Assembly (NCBI GenBank): GCA_019634835.1
Contig: JAHCAO010000008.1
Location: 28,811 to 92,810, forward strand
Origin: Gammaproteobacteria bacterium
Lineage (GTDB): Bacteria > Pseudomonadota > Gammaproteobacteria > DSM-16500
Length of the DNA: 64,000 bases
Direction of reading: 5' to 3'
The notes beneath the pieces are model-generated. The model saw nothing but the letters and a program-made list of their open reading frames with translations. It had not been told where the DNA came from and ran no database searches. The stretch's first letter is position 1. Every line of letters starts with the position of its first letter. A program made the position numbers and the translations under genes. Positions 1 through 9,414 of this stretch are shown here, in pieces.

Positions 1-265
1 CAGCAACCGTAATTTCATCAAAAATGACTTCCGTATTGAAGCGTTCGGCATGATGCTTCATGCTTTCCATAAGTTCTGGTCCTTGTAACCCTTCTTTTCC
101 ACCTGGCCAGTTATCGACATCGGTAGTTAAACTCAATTGGCCACCTGGTGTTATGCCTGTGATCATGACGGGTTTTAAGTTAGCTCTAGCAGCATAAACT
201 GCAGCAGTCCAACCAGCGGGGCCAGACCCTAAAATGATTAATTTATGATGATTAGTGGTAGTCAT
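1..265 (-). CDS. trxB: Thioredoxin reductase, N-terminal part (cut by window edge)
   Basis: Reading the minus strand from the ATG at 263-265 gives an open frame to the window edge. It begins with an FAD-binding Rossmann motif ([19 protein letters not shown]) and continues with the thioredoxin-reductase signature [16 protein letters not shown]. TrxB reduces thioredoxin with NADPH in the cytoplasm. The usual Tyr of GPAGYTAA is Trp here, which is conservative. A purine-rich ribosome site (GAGAGAG) lies just upstream of the start. The redox CxxC and the NADPH domain lie outside the window, so completeness cannot be judged. Confidence 0.93.
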   Translation of the reverse strand, partial: MTTTNHHKLIILGSGPAGWTAAVYAARANLKPVMITGITPGGQLSLTTDVDNWPGGKEGLQGPELMESMKHHAERFNTEVIFDEITVA

Positions 266-452
266 ATTCTCTCTCTGTTTAAAACTGTATGTTTTATTGC
301 TCAGAAGCGAACAGTTATACCTTACCAAGGCATAATTTGCGAGGTGCAAATGTTTAAAACGCTACTTAAAGATTCCTTAAGAAAGCAATAATAAATTCTT
401 AATCAGGGTTGTGTTACATTGTTCAAAGTTAACCCAATTATAGGTCGCGATA

Positions 453-1685
453 ATGCTACACAATGACAAGCAATTTGAAGCGAGATATGTAATTAGACCA
501 AGTAATCCTTTAAATATTAGCGATGATTACTTGAATTTACTTAATTATATCCAATTTTCTAAAGCTTATAAGAATCCTTATAGCCGTATTCGTATTGAAG
601 GCCATACGATTTATTTTGGCTGCAGCTTGCGTGAAATAAAAGCTTCTTTACCTGAGTTGCCAAGTTTGTTGATGACATGGATAGGTGCTCATGACTTTAG
701 AGAAGGTGATGTCAGGAACAATATAAATAAAATTCGTGATTTAATATTTGAGGTTAAATTTCAGTATGAAGATGAACAAAATAAAGTGTTAAGTCAGGCA
801 GAGAAAGAATTACCCCAAAGTGATATTTCAAGCTTGATTAATCCGTCGGAAACCGACATATTTACTGCGTTAGAAAAATGTAATGGAATTATTATCGGTG
901 ACGGGGGACATCAAAGCAAATCAGCCAAAAAATTCATTATTGATAACATGTCACAGTTAAAATCATTAGGGCTTACAACGTTATGTCTTGAGCATGTATT
1001 TTCAGACACGATGCAAGAAATGCTAGATGCTTATATTCAAAGCGAAAGCGAAGTAATGCCTATTATGTTGTACGATTATCTGCGTATGCTAGATAGCGAA
1101 TATGGTCTCTTAAAAGCAAATGATGTAGATATACAACCTTATTGCTTTACTGGTTTAGTGATGCAAGCTAAACGTTACAACATTAGAATACTAGCCATTG
1201 ATACAGCTGCGGTTTACGAAATTTTACCTTGGATCTCCTATTTGACTGCCAAGCGCATACTTGCTATGAATCATCATGCAGGTAAAGTAGTGAAAGAGAG
1301 TATCCAGCCTACCGATAAAGCCATTGTTTTCTGCGGGAGTACTCACTTATATAAATATGATGATGGTGTTCCAGGAATCTCAAGTTTCATTCCATGGCCT
1401 AGTGTAACGGTAACTGAACAAAAATATTTACCCAAACTAATAAGTAAAAACGATTTATATTCATCTTCCAGTCTTACCATTGATGTCTCGGAGATGACTC
1501 AAGAAGCGAAAGATTTAGATGAGTTTATGCGCGAATCCAACAAACCTGAACGTCCAAAAAGAAATACCGTTTTCTTTTTCCACGAACCAGCCAATCTTCA
1601 AAATATAGCTGAACGTCAAGTAGCGACTGAGGTAACTACTAAGGTAGAAAAAAGAAGTCAAAATGATGGATGTATATTATCTTGA
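453..1685 (+). CDS. Predicted secreted effector: TIKI/PMT-C2-like domain with C-terminal CaaX box
   Basis: This 410-residue protein has no signal peptide or clear membrane segment. Residues about 146-194 (IIIGDGGHQSKSAKKF, then LCLEHVFSDTMQEMLDAY) and about 310-330 (IVFCGSTHLYKYDDGVPG) look like the ChaN/TIKI fold found in the C2 domain of Pasteurella multocida toxin and in 'membrane-targeted effector domain' proteins. The protein ends exactly in Cys-Ile-Leu-Ser, a CaaX box of the type farnesylated by eukaryotic enzymes, preceded by a Lys/Arg-rich stretch. Bacteria do not prenylate proteins, so the motif points to action inside a host cell on a membrane. The domain call is by eye. No catalytic activity is claimed. 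The gene stands alone between trxB and ftsK and ends before a strong terminator. Confidence 0.6.
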   Translation: MLHNDKQFEARYVIRPSNPLNISDDYLNLLNYIQFSKAYKNPYSRIRIEGHTIYFGCSLREIKASLPELPSLLMTWIGAHDFREGDVRNNINKIRDLIFEVKFQYEDEQNKVLSQAEKELPQSDISSLINPSETDIFTALEKCNGIIIGDGGHQSKSAKKFIIDNMSQLKSLGLTTLCLEHVFSDTMQEMLDAYIQSESEVMPIMLYDYLRMLDSEYGLLKANDVDIQPYCFTGLVMQAKRYNIRILAIDTAAVYEILPWISYLTAKRILAMNHHAGKVVKESIQPTDKAIVFCGSTHLYKYDDGVPGISSFIPWPSVTVTEQKYLPKLISKNDLYSSSSLTIDVSEMTQEAKDLDEFMRESNKPERPKRNTVFFFHEPANLQNIAERQVATEVTTKVEKRSQNDGCILS

Positions 1686-1765
1686 TCGCGTAGACCCTAC
1701 AATTTTCCGCAAGACATTTCCAATCAGGTTTCCCAGCTAATCGCGCAAAGCGATATAGCACAGAG

Positions 1766-1795
1766 AAAAACTCGGTCGCTTACGACCGAGTTTTT
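1766..1795 (+). terminator. Rho-independent terminator
   Basis: A perfect 8-bp stem (ctcggtcg / cgaccgag at 1771-1778 and 1783-1790) with a 4-base loop is flanked by five A and five T residues. It lies 80 bp after the CaaX protein gene and before ftsK, so it should isolate the two. Confidence 0.9.
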
Positions 1796-1894
1796 ATACT
1801 TACATTGTAGCATTCACTAAGGTGTTAAAAATCGCAAATTACGTCTATGTAAGGTATAGTACGGAAAGATAGATGACTGGCAATGTAATTAACT

Positions 1895-4198
1895 ATGAAG
1901 AATCGTCACAAACAGGCAATTGATAACAAAAAACGCAAACCATTATCACCACAAATGTGGCATCGTTTACGCGAAGGCTTTTTCCTCATTTCAGTTGCAT
2001 GCGCAGTATTTTTATTGATTTCCCTCGTTACTTATCATACTAGTGATCCTGGATGGTCTAGCACAGGTTTAGGTAGAAAAGTTGTAAATTGGGGAGGCTA
2101 TGTAGGGGCTTGGATGGCGGATGTTTTTTTATCTTTGTTTGGCGTCGTTGCTTACTTTTTCCCATTTTTAATTATTTTGTCCAGTTGGCTGAGTGTACAA
2201 GCGTGCGAAGGGACACAAAAAAAACCTTATGAATGGGTGTTTAAGTTGATTGGGTGGTTATTCTTGGTGGCAAGCTGTTGTGGGTTAGTGAATTTTTACT
2301 TTCAAATAAAATCGCATTTACCTACAGGTTCTGGCGGAATTATGGGTGATTTGTTGGGCTATGGATTATCGTTGTTATTCAACAAAACGGGCAGTACTTT
2401 ATTATTTACTACGACATTATTATGCGGGATTACGCTGGTCACCGGATTGTCTTGGCTTTGGGTAATAGAAACAATAGGAGCTAGAGTCTATCAATTTTGG
2501 GGTCATTTGCGTGAATATCACAAACAACTCACTGTGAAAGTCACTACAAAAATAGAGCCTGTTGTTGAAGAAAAAAAATTTAAGACACGTGAAGAATCTA
2601 TTATTGTTGAGCGTACCATGCTTCCACCCATACCAAAGCCTGTTATTGTACCAAAGATTGAGCCAGTAAAAGAAAAAAAGAAAATTGAGATAGATTCTAG
2701 TATCAAATTGGCGCCAGGGACTTTACCACCTTTCACATTATTGAATCCTACTTCATCGGCAACTGAAAAACCTTTTTCGAGCATATCCTTTGAAGAATTG
2801 TCGCAACTCGTAGAGCAACGGTTGTTTGATTTTGGTGTGGAAGTTAAAGTGGTTGCTGTGCTCCCTGGCCCTATTATTACCCGCTTTGAATTGGATTTAG
2901 CGCCCGGCATTAAAGTTAGCAAAATTACTGGTCTTGCAAAAGATATCGCCCGCTCACTCTCTGCTGTTAGCGTGCGAGTAGTGGAAGTCGTGCCAGGTAA
3001 GTCTGTTATTGCCCTAGAAATCCCTAATGAAAATCGTGAGCTTGTTACTTTGCGTGATATTGTGGAATCACAACGCTATGCTCAAGCGCGTTCTCCAGTG
3101 AGTTTAGTATTAGGTAAAGATATCTCTGGTCATCCAGTGGTGGTGGATTTGGCTAAAATGCCTCATTTATTAGTAGCAGGTACCACTGGTTCTGGTAAAT
3201 CTGTTAGTTTAAACGCCATGCTTTTGAGTATGTTATTCAAAGCAACACCAGAGCAGCTGCGTTTTATTATGATTGATCCAAAAATGCTAGAGCTTTCTGT
3301 GTACGATGGTATTCCACATTTGCTGACACCTGTTATTACAGATATGAAAGATGCTGCTAATGCTTTACGTTGGTGTGTGGCTGAAATGGATAAGCGTTAC
3401 CGTCTTATGGCATCTGTGGGAGTGCGTAATATCAGTGGTTATAACCAAAAGGTAAGTGATGCAATCAAGCAAGGCCAACCTATTCCTATTCCTGGCATAT
3501 TAGTGACGGATGAAGAAACAGCAAAAATTCATTTGGAACCTTTACCTATTATTGTTGTCATTGTAGATGAACTGGCGGACATGATGATGGTGGTGGGTAA
3601 GAAAGTAGAGGATTTAATCGCGCGCATAGCGCAAAAAGCGCGTGCGGCTGGCATTCATTTAATTATCGCAACGCAACGTCCTTCAGTGGACGTGATTACA
3701 GGTTTAATTAAGGCAAATATTCCCACTCGAGTGGCTTTTCAAGTTTCATCTCGAATCGATTCCCGTACCATTTTAGATCAACAAGGTGCTGAACAGTTAT
3801 TAGGACATGGTGATATGTTATATTTGCCACCTGGTGCGGGAGTGCCTGTTCGTGTACATGGGGCTTATGTTGCAGATGAAGAAGTGCATCGAGTGGTGGC
3901 AGCATGGCGAAGTGGTGGCACACCGGATTATTTGTATACAGTGACAGATGAAATCAGTGACACAGGTGGTAGTGCCGATGGAAATGGTTCAGGAGAGGTG
4001 GACCCATTATATGATGAAGCTGTGCGTATTATCACGGAAAGTCGTCGTGCATCTATCTCTTTAGTTCAGCGGCGTTTACGTATAGGTTACAACCGTGCTG
4101 CCCGTATCATGGAGGAAATGGAAGTCGCTGGCATTGTCAGCTCTATGGATAATAGTGGTATAAGAGAAGTATTGGCAGCAGCTCCACCGCTGGATTGA
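1895..4198 (+). CDS. ftsK: DNA translocase FtsK
   Basis: 767 residues. FtsK is the septal dsDNA pump that clears the terminus and activates XerCD at dif. Four or five N-terminal hydrophobic helices (about 28-200) are followed by a short charged linker (about 205-280), an alpha/beta motor with Walker A GTTGSGKS at about 428-435 and Walker [10 protein letters not shown] at about 555, and a C-terminal winged-helix gamma domain from about 703 ([16 protein letters not shown] ... [18 protein letters not shown]) that reads KOPS sites. It is much shorter than E. coli FtsK (1329 residues) because the linker is short, as in many bacteria. It is probably expressed alone; a large palindromic repeat follows it. 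Confidence 0.97.
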   Translation: MKNRHKQAIDNKKRKPLSPQMWHRLREGFFLISVACAVFLLISLVTYHTSDPGWSSTGLGRKVVNWGGYVGAWMADVFLSLFGVVAYFFPFLIILSSWLSVQACEGTQKKPYEWVFKLIGWLFLVASCCGLVNFYFQIKSHLPTGSGGIMGDLLGYGLSLLFNKTGSTLLFTTTLLCGITLVTGLSWLWVIETIGARVYQFWGHLREYHKQLTVKVTTKIEPVVEEKKFKTREESIIVERTMLPPIPKPVIVPKIEPVKEKKKIEIDSSIKLAPGTLPPFTLLNPTSSATEKPFSSISFEELSQLVEQRLFDFGVEVKVVAVLPGPIITRFELDLAPGIKVSKITGLAKDIARSLSAVSVRVVEVVPGKSVIALEIPNENRELVTLRDIVESQRYAQARSPVSLVLGKDISGHPVVVDLAKMPHLLVAGTTGSGKSVSLNAMLLSMLFKATPEQLRFIMIDPKMLELSVYDGIPHLLTPVITDMKDAANALRWCVAEMDKRYRLMASVGVRNISGYNQKVSDAIKQGQPIPIPGILVTDEETAKIHLEPLPIIVVIVDELADMMMVVGKKVEDLIARIAQKARAAGIHLIIATQRPSVDVITGLIKANIPTRVAFQVSSRIDSRTILDQQGAEQLLGHGDMLYLPPGAGVPVRVHGAYVADEEVHRVVAAWRSGGTPDYLYTVTDEISDTGGSADGNGSGEVDPLYDEAVRIITESRRASISLVQRRLRIGYNRAARIMEEMEVAGIVSSMDNSGIREVLAAAPPLD

Positions 4199-4207
4199 AA
4201 CCGGGTA

Positions 4208-4369
4208 CATGATGAGTGTTTTACAGCGAAAGGCGGAGGGTATTTTGTATGAACCATTCGCTTGCAGACAGGCGTTTGCGAGGGGAAGACCCGCTCAAGG
4301 AGGAGTTGTTTTGTGGTGAAGAGTGAAGGAAAAATATCCTCCGTCTTTCGCTGTAAAACACTCATCATG
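4208..4369. repeat. Long palindromic intergenic repeat (copy A, paired)
   Basis: The two arms, 4208-4246 and 4331-4369, are 39 bp each and match in inverted orientation at 37 of 39 positions, around an 84-bp centre. Weaker matching continues a few bases outward. A 7-bp direct repeat ATTGAAA flanks it (4194-4200 and 4375-4381), as a target-site duplication would. The arm resembles the copies at 54754-55020 and 57891-58056 and the solo arm at 28016 (shared core: GAGT, T-run, CA.CGA, GAGGGTATTTT). It may be a MITE-like element; as RNA it would fold into a very long hairpin between ftsK and lolA. Confidence 0.85.
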
Positions 4370-4405
4370 CATCCATTGAAATTCCATCATTAAAGAGGAA
4401 GAATC

Positions 4406-5050
4406 ATGAAATTGTCTTTGATTCAGTATTTGACTGCGCTGATAATCTGTATTTTTATTACTGCAGCACACGCTGTTCCTGCCTCCGCAGACTTATCAAA
4501 ATTATTGAATGCAGTAAACAGCATGCAAGCAGGTTTTGTTCAAACAGCATATGATTATCATGGTAAGGCGACTCAGAAATCGTATGGACGCATGGCCATG
4601 CAGCGCCCCGGAAAGTTCCGCTGGGATGTGACTAAGCCTATTCCTCAGTTGATTATTGCAAACCAAACAAAACTTTTTATTTATGACGCTGATTTAGAAC
4701 AGCTTACCATTCGCTCGCTTAACAAAACAGCAGGTGAAACGCCAGCTTTGTTGTTAAGCCACGATAATAAGACGCTAGAAACAAATTTTATTGTTAAATC
4801 GACACAGAAAAACGATCCATCCTGGCGTTGGTTTGTATTGACACCGAAAAAACCAGATAACATGTTCGAATCAATACAAATAGGGTTTGCGGGCAATCAA
4901 ATTCGTGAAATGCACCTTCAGGATAATTTAGGAAATGTGACAGTCATTCAATTTCAGAATATTAAACAGAATATTAATTTGTCATCCTCATTATTTACTT
5001 TTAAACCTTCCTCTCGTGTAGATATTATCGATGAAACACGTAAAAAATGA
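4406..5050 (+). CDS. lolA: Outer-membrane lipoprotein carrier protein LolA
   Basis: 214 residues with a signal peptide (hydrophobic core about 6-20, probable cleavage after AAHA at about 23). The LolA pattern follows: MQAGFVQTAYD, then GRMAMQRPGKFRWDV and QTKLFIYDADLEQL. LolA is the periplasmic chaperone that takes lipoproteins from LolCDE to LolB. A good ribosome site (AGAGGAAG) precedes the ATG. The end overlaps rarA by 20 bp, the usual lolA-rarA pair following ftsK in gammaproteobacteria. Confidence 0.96.
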   Translation: MKLSLIQYLTALIICIFITAAHAVPASADLSKLLNAVNSMQAGFVQTAYDYHGKATQKSYGRMAMQRPGKFRWDVTKPIPQLIIANQTKLFIYDADLEQLTIRSLNKTAGETPALLLSHDNKTLETNFIVKSTQKNDPSWRWFVLTPKKPDNMFESIQIGFAGNQIREMHLQDNLGNVTVIQFQNIKQNINLSSSLFTFKPSSRVDIIDETRKK

Positions 5051-6356
5051 GAAAACTATTGTTGCATCATTTCAGCCATTAGCAACGCGAATGCGTCCTC
5101 AATCGTTGGATGAGTTTATTGGGCAATCACATTTATTGGGTTTAGATAAACCATTGCGGCGAGCGATTGAGCAAGGAATATTGCATTCTATGATTTTATG
5201 GGGGCCACCTGGCACGGGAAAAACGACGCTTGCGCAACTAATGGCGGACAAAACCCATGCTCGATTTCAACGGTTATCGGCCATTTCTTCTGGTGTAAAA
5301 GATATTCGTAAAGTGGTGGAAGACGCTCAGGTTGCTAGGATAGAGCACAAGCAAGCCACTATTTTATTCATTGATGAAGTTCATCGTTTTAATAAAGCGC
5401 AGCAAGATGTGTTTTTACCATTTGTTGAAGATGGGACTTTTGTCTTAATTGGTGCTACGACGGAGAATCCTTCATTTGAGCTAAATAGTGCATTATTGTC
5501 TCGTACCCGGGTCTATGTGCTGAAGAGGCTATCAGAAGATGAATTGTTACAAATCTTGCAGACTGCATTAAATGATAAAGATCGAGGGGTTGGCAAGCTA
5601 TCATTAAAATTTCCCAGTGAATTACAAGTCATTTTAGTGCGCGCAGCGGACGGTGATGCACGACAAGTACTTAATCTATTAGAGATAATTTCTGATTTAG
5701 CGCAAGATCATAGCTTGACTGTGACAAAAGAGTTACTGGCTGAAGTGATTCAAGTGAACCTTCGGCGCTTTGATAAGCAAGGTGAGGCGTTTTATGATCA
5801 AATCTCAGCGTTGCATAAAGCTGTACGTGGTTCAGCACCTGATGCTGCATTATATTGGTTATGCCGAATGTTAGACGGAGGGTGTGATCCGCTTTACATT
5901 GCGAGACGTACGATACGCATGGCGAGCGAAGACATTGGCTTGGCTGATCTGCGTGCATTGGAGTTGGCAATTCATGCTTGTGAAGTATATGAAAGACTAG
6001 GTTCACCAGAAGGTGAGCTGGCTCTTGCCCAAGCAATCGTTTATCTTTCTTGTGCTCCAAAAAGTAATGCGATTTATATTGCTTTAGGTGATGCAATGCA
6101 AGATGCTAAAAAATATGGATCTTTGGATGTTCCGTTACATATTCGTAATGCGCCCACTGCGTTAATGCAGGATTTAGGTTATGGCAAAGGATACCGTTAT
6201 GCGCATGATGAACCAGAAGCTTATGCAGCAGGTGAAAGTTATTTTCCGGACGAATTGTCTGAGCGTATTTATTATCATCCTACATCACGTGGTTTAGAGG
6301 CGAAAATTGCTGAACGCCTTGCCTACTTTCGTGGATTAGATAAAAAAAGTAAGTAA
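5031..6356 (+). CDS. rarA: Replication-associated recombination protein A (MgsA/RarA AAA+ ATPase)
   Basis: 441 residues, full length. Walker A is GPPGTGKT at 58-65, Walker B is LFIDEVHRF and the sensor region is GATTENPSFELNSALLSR, the clamp-loader-like RarA/WRNIP1 pattern. The C-terminal part (SAPDAALYWLCRMLDGG ... RRTIRMASEDIGLAD) is the RarA tetramerisation region. It acts at stalled replication forks. The ATG overlaps lolA, so the two are translationally coupled. Confidence 0.97.
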   Translation: MKHVKNEKTIVASFQPLATRMRPQSLDEFIGQSHLLGLDKPLRRAIEQGILHSMILWGPPGTGKTTLAQLMADKTHARFQRLSAISSGVKDIRKVVEDAQVARIEHKQATILFIDEVHRFNKAQQDVFLPFVEDGTFVLIGATTENPSFELNSALLSRTRVYVLKRLSEDELLQILQTALNDKDRGVGKLSLKFPSELQVILVRAADGDARQVLNLLEIISDLAQDHSLTVTKELLAEVIQVNLRRFDKQGEAFYDQISALHKAVRGSAPDAALYWLCRMLDGGCDPLYIARRTIRMASEDIGLADLRALELAIHACEVYERLGSPEGELALAQAIVYLSCAPKSNAIYIALGDAMQDAKKYGSLDVPLHIRNAPTALMQDLGYGKGYRYAHDEPEAYAAGESYFPDELSERIYYHPTSRGLEAKIAERLAYFRGLDKKSK

Positions 6357-6429
6357 AACACCTAAAATGAAACGCTGTGGATGTATTTAGCATAATGCTT
6401 TCTCTACTGTTTTTGGAGATAATTAATAA

Positions 6430-8682
6430 ATGTTGGAACGGATTCGTACACAGAAAGATAATCTAGCATTTCTCATAAAAAAATTAGATTCGTTAGAATT
6501 TCCTCATATTGAAGATGATTTTTTTACTAATAATGATAGCTTATTATTAAGTGAAAAATTAGGTTCGGGTAAGCTTATCAGTGAAATCTATAAAGAAATT
6601 ATTTCTATTAGAATATTAATTGATAATAAGCATGGTATTAAATCTAATGTAATAACATTAGAAAACGCGCAAAAAATATGGGTGCGATATACCAACGACG
6701 TGGAGCTGAATCAGCATACTTTTAACGCAAAGAGCATTACTGTTTTTAATTATCTTAGAATATTTTATGTCTATCTGATCGCTGCTATTGTTATTTCAAG
6801 AATTTATAAATTTGATTCGCATCATTGTATGATGGTCCTTTGTCAAATTAAGAAGAATATATCCGATATTTTCTTTAATTTGACAAAGGACCATGTGGAC
6901 GAGTGCGTGATTTTGGATACTCTTTCTGAAGGCAAAGGATATATTGTTCACTTATTACATTCGTTTTTTAGCAGCGTTGATTTGCAAGTGATTAACTCAA
7001 TGCTTGATCAGACAAAAAATTGGATTACAATTGAAGAATCATCATTTTCAGTGTGTACATTTTTAAAAATGAATGAGAAATTCGCAGATAAGATGATCAT
7101 CATTTTTGATGAACCCTGTGCTGAAATAACTAAAGAACAAATATTAAAATTTACTGATTTAGAAGATCAGGATTGGTTTCAAGTATTGACGCCTCATCAA
7201 AAAAAACTTGCCGTCTATTACCGAGAAAGAATTATTTTTGCAAATGTGGTCATTCCCAGCCAACTTCGGGGGATTATTCCATTATGTATGAATTCATATC
7301 AACAAACGATATCAATTGCATCTGCTAATGAAATCGAAATTGTTAACTCCTATTATCATTGTGCAGCCGCTGCGTATATAAACCATAAAGGCTTAGCAAT
7401 ATCCCAAGCTGTTACCAGACATAATTTGCTTCAACAAAAGCATATTTCAAAGACTAATTCGACTGTTATGATATGTTTAAATAGTCGGTATGGCGATAAT
7501 TTTTTAAAAGCATATGAGTGGTTTAATAACCGTGATTATAATGGCGACGATAGTGAGATTGTAAAGTTAACTATGGAGGCAGCATCAAATTTATCAGATG
7601 ATAAAATTTATTATTCAAAAATATGTTTAAATAATTTCCGTATGCTTGAATATAATGATTATTCTGGAATCAACAATATAATCCATATTGTGCAGTCGAA
7701 TATTAAAAAAATAAAAGATAATTCGCTATGCTCAGATTCACATTTAGATAAGTTGAGGGTATTGAGTGATATTGTTTTAGATCTTGAGTGGCAACTGACA
7801 CTATTAGACTTAAACGTGAAGGGGCTAGATATTATCTACTACCTTACGATGTTGGCGACATTGAATAATCAAATTATCGATGAACATAGTAATCAGAATT
7901 TAGAAAGCGTAGCTGTTTGGTTCGGTTGTGCTAGTGGTGAAAATAGGACAGGCATTGCCTATTATCATAACATTTGTTTTTCAGTGATTGATTATTTTGA
8001 GAAGAATAAACAAGTTGCATGTAATACTGAGAGTAGGAAGAGCATCTTTGAATTGATAGCCAAATGTCAGCATATTTTTTTAATGACGGGTAATGCAGGC
8101 AATACGATAGGAACAGAAGGAATTAGAGATAAATCGAGTGGTTCTTTTAAAAATTATCACCCTAAGGATAAGCTTGTCCTGAAAACGTCAGATGTTAAAG
8201 CTTTACCTGTACATGATAGCTGTTTTAATTTAGAGTTAAAGAAGTTAGGCAACGTAATAGAATCGATAGAAAAAAATTCTATCTTTAAACCCATTTTATC
8301 TTTAGTAGAAGAAATTATTCAACAAATTCACTCCTATCGTGCGTCTATTATTTTTTTGTCTAATGAAGAGAAAACTATTCTTTACGACTTATTGTATGCA
8401 CTTGAAAAGCTCATGGTAAGGCCAAATAGTGAAATGGGATTTAATATGTTGCTGCAAGTGAGAAAATCAATTGATACTTATAGAGCGAAACAAAGTAAAT
8501 CATTATTTGATGGAATTATTGCTCTTAATGTAAATATAATAAAATTGATTCATGCGTTTCAAAGTACACAAAAGATTTTGTTAGATACTCACTTAACTAA
8601 ACAAGGGATGTTTAATGGCCACGATAAGCAGGATCCTGATTCCGGGAATTGTAATAATGAGCTTCCTAAACCTTGTCTGTAA
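6430..8682 (+). CDS. Predicted CX5R phosphoinositide phosphatase effector (SopB/IpgD-like motif)
   Basis: 750 residues, no signal peptide. At about residues 496-515 lies WFGCASGENRTGIAYYHN, a CX5R phosphatase loop (Cys500, Arg506) that lines up with the CKSGKDRTG loop of the SopB/IpgD/SidP-type inositol lipid phosphatases. About 50 residues on, LMTGNAGNTIGTEGIRDKSS resembles the 'sGN...NTGG.G' segment that follows the loop in SopB. The rest is helical and not recognised. The Lys residues of the usual loop (CKSGKDR) are Ala and Glu here, so substrate preference may differ. Codon use is AT-rich. A host-directed, secreted role is inferred from the family; no secretion signal was proven. Confidence 0.6.
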   Translation: MLERIRTQKDNLAFLIKKLDSLEFPHIEDDFFTNNDSLLLSEKLGSGKLISEIYKEIISIRILIDNKHGIKSNVITLENAQKIWVRYTNDVELNQHTFNAKSITVFNYLRIFYVYLIAAIVISRIYKFDSHHCMMVLCQIKKNISDIFFNLTKDHVDECVILDTLSEGKGYIVHLLHSFFSSVDLQVINSMLDQTKNWITIEESSFSVCTFLKMNEKFADKMIIIFDEPCAEITKEQILKFTDLEDQDWFQVLTPHQKKLAVYYRERIIFANVVIPSQLRGIIPLCMNSYQQTISIASANEIEIVNSYYHCAAAAYINHKGLAISQAVTRHNLLQQKHISKTNSTVMICLNSRYGDNFLKAYEWFNNRDYNGDDSEIVKLTMEAASNLSDDKIYYSKICLNNFRMLEYNDYSGINNIIHIVQSNIKKIKDNSLCSDSHLDKLRVLSDIVLDLEWQLTLLDLNVKGLDIIYYLTMLATLNNQIIDEHSNQNLESVAVWFGCASGENRTGIAYYHNICFSVIDYFEKNKQVACNTESRKSIFELIAKCQHIFLMTGNAGNTIGTEGIRDKSSGSFKNYHPKDKLVLKTSDVKALPVHDSCFNLELKKLGNVIESIEKNSIFKPILSLVEEIIQQIHSYRASIIFLSNEEKTILYDLLYALEKLMVRPNSEMGFNMLLQVRKSIDTYRAKQSKSLFDGIIALNVNIIKLIHAFQSTQKILLDTHLTKQGMFNGHDKQDPDSGNCNNELPKPCL

Positions 8683-8823
8683 TGTATAGTGAATTTATCT
8701 GGCTTTCTGGCCCTTACCTAATTATGATTAACTTTTATAGTATTGCCTAATGAGACTGGTTTATTTATTATTTTTCTTAGGGGATGCTAGCATTGGTGAT
8801 TATATATTTAGGATGTTATACCT

Positions 8824-9276
8824 ATGGATGAATCAGCTGACATAAGTCTCTTAGTACAATTAGTAAAGAAGCAACCCGTTTTTTCTCAGTTAACAAACAA
8901 GGAAATTGAAGAGCTGGTTTCTTTATTTACCGAAATAAAAGTAGCAGCAGAAGAAAAAATAGTTAAGGAAGGCGATCCTGTTGATAGTATTTACTTAATT
9001 GCAAGCGGTACTGCGGATGTCAGGCATGTTTCTATAAAAGACGGTAACCCCGAAGTGAGTTCTATTGCAATTTTAAGTGCAGGCGATGCTATAGGGCTAA
9101 ATGAAACTGGCTTTTATTCCATTAGTGGTAAAAGAACAGCTACAGTTGTTGCTTTAACGGAGATGTATTTGTTCCGTTTGAGTGTTGCTGCATTTCATGG
9201 GTTTTCATTAGCACACTCTCATGTGAGTGAAGTGATGCATAAACATGCTGAAGATATGATGAACGAAAAGTCTTAA
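8824..9276 (+). CDS. Cyclic-nucleotide-binding (CRP/cNMP fold) domain protein
   Basis: 150 residues that cover a single cNMP-binding beta-roll: FSQLTNKEIEELVSLF, EKIVKEGDPVDSIYLIASG, then SAGDAIGLNE and RTATVVALTEMYLFRLS. There is no helix-turn-helix or kinase domain, so it is a stand-alone sensor or regulatory subunit whose partner is not evident here. The phosphate-binding cassette lacks the typical GExxL....R.A signature (GDAIGLNE ... KRTATVV), so ligand binding is uncertain. Confidence 0.82.
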   Translation: MDESADISLLVQLVKKQPVFSQLTNKEIEELVSLFTEIKVAAEEKIVKEGDPVDSIYLIASGTADVRHVSIKDGNPEVSSIAILSAGDAIGLNETGFYSISGKRTATVVALTEMYLFRLSVAAFHGFSLAHSHVSEVMHKHAEDMMNEKS

Positions 9277-9305
9277 TGAATTGCTCTGTAAGTGGATTTT
9301 GCTGG

Positions 9306-9381
9306 GTTTAATACTTTCTCTCTCGTGTGAAAATGCGTTATGCCATGACGACGGTCATTGCGAGAGAGAAGTATTATAAAC
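9306..9381. repeat. Inverted repeat between convergent genes, possible bidirectional terminator
   Basis: Arms of about 20 bp (9306-9325 and 9361-9381, sharing CTCTCTCG / CGAGAGAG ends) face each other between the cNMP gene and the convergent minus-strand gene at 9415. A smaller hairpin (atgac..gtcat) lies in the loop. There is no clean U-tract, so terminator function is a guess. Its sequence does not match the larger palindromic family. Confidence 0.5.
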
Positions 9382-9414
9382 GCGTAATGCACCAAACCAT
9401 AGTTGGTTTTTGAA

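Noticed and set aside
2518..2922. 134-codon minus-strand frame inside ftsK
   Set aside because: Shadow of the ftsK linker; low-complexity Ser/Thr/Gly composition and no ribosome site.
4208..4369. Palindromic repeats as CRISPR units
   Set aside because: There are no short regularly spaced direct repeats or cas genes; arms are single inverted pairs.
5671..6096. 141-codon minus-strand frame inside rarA
   Set aside because: His/Leu-rich antisense shadow of a conserved gene.
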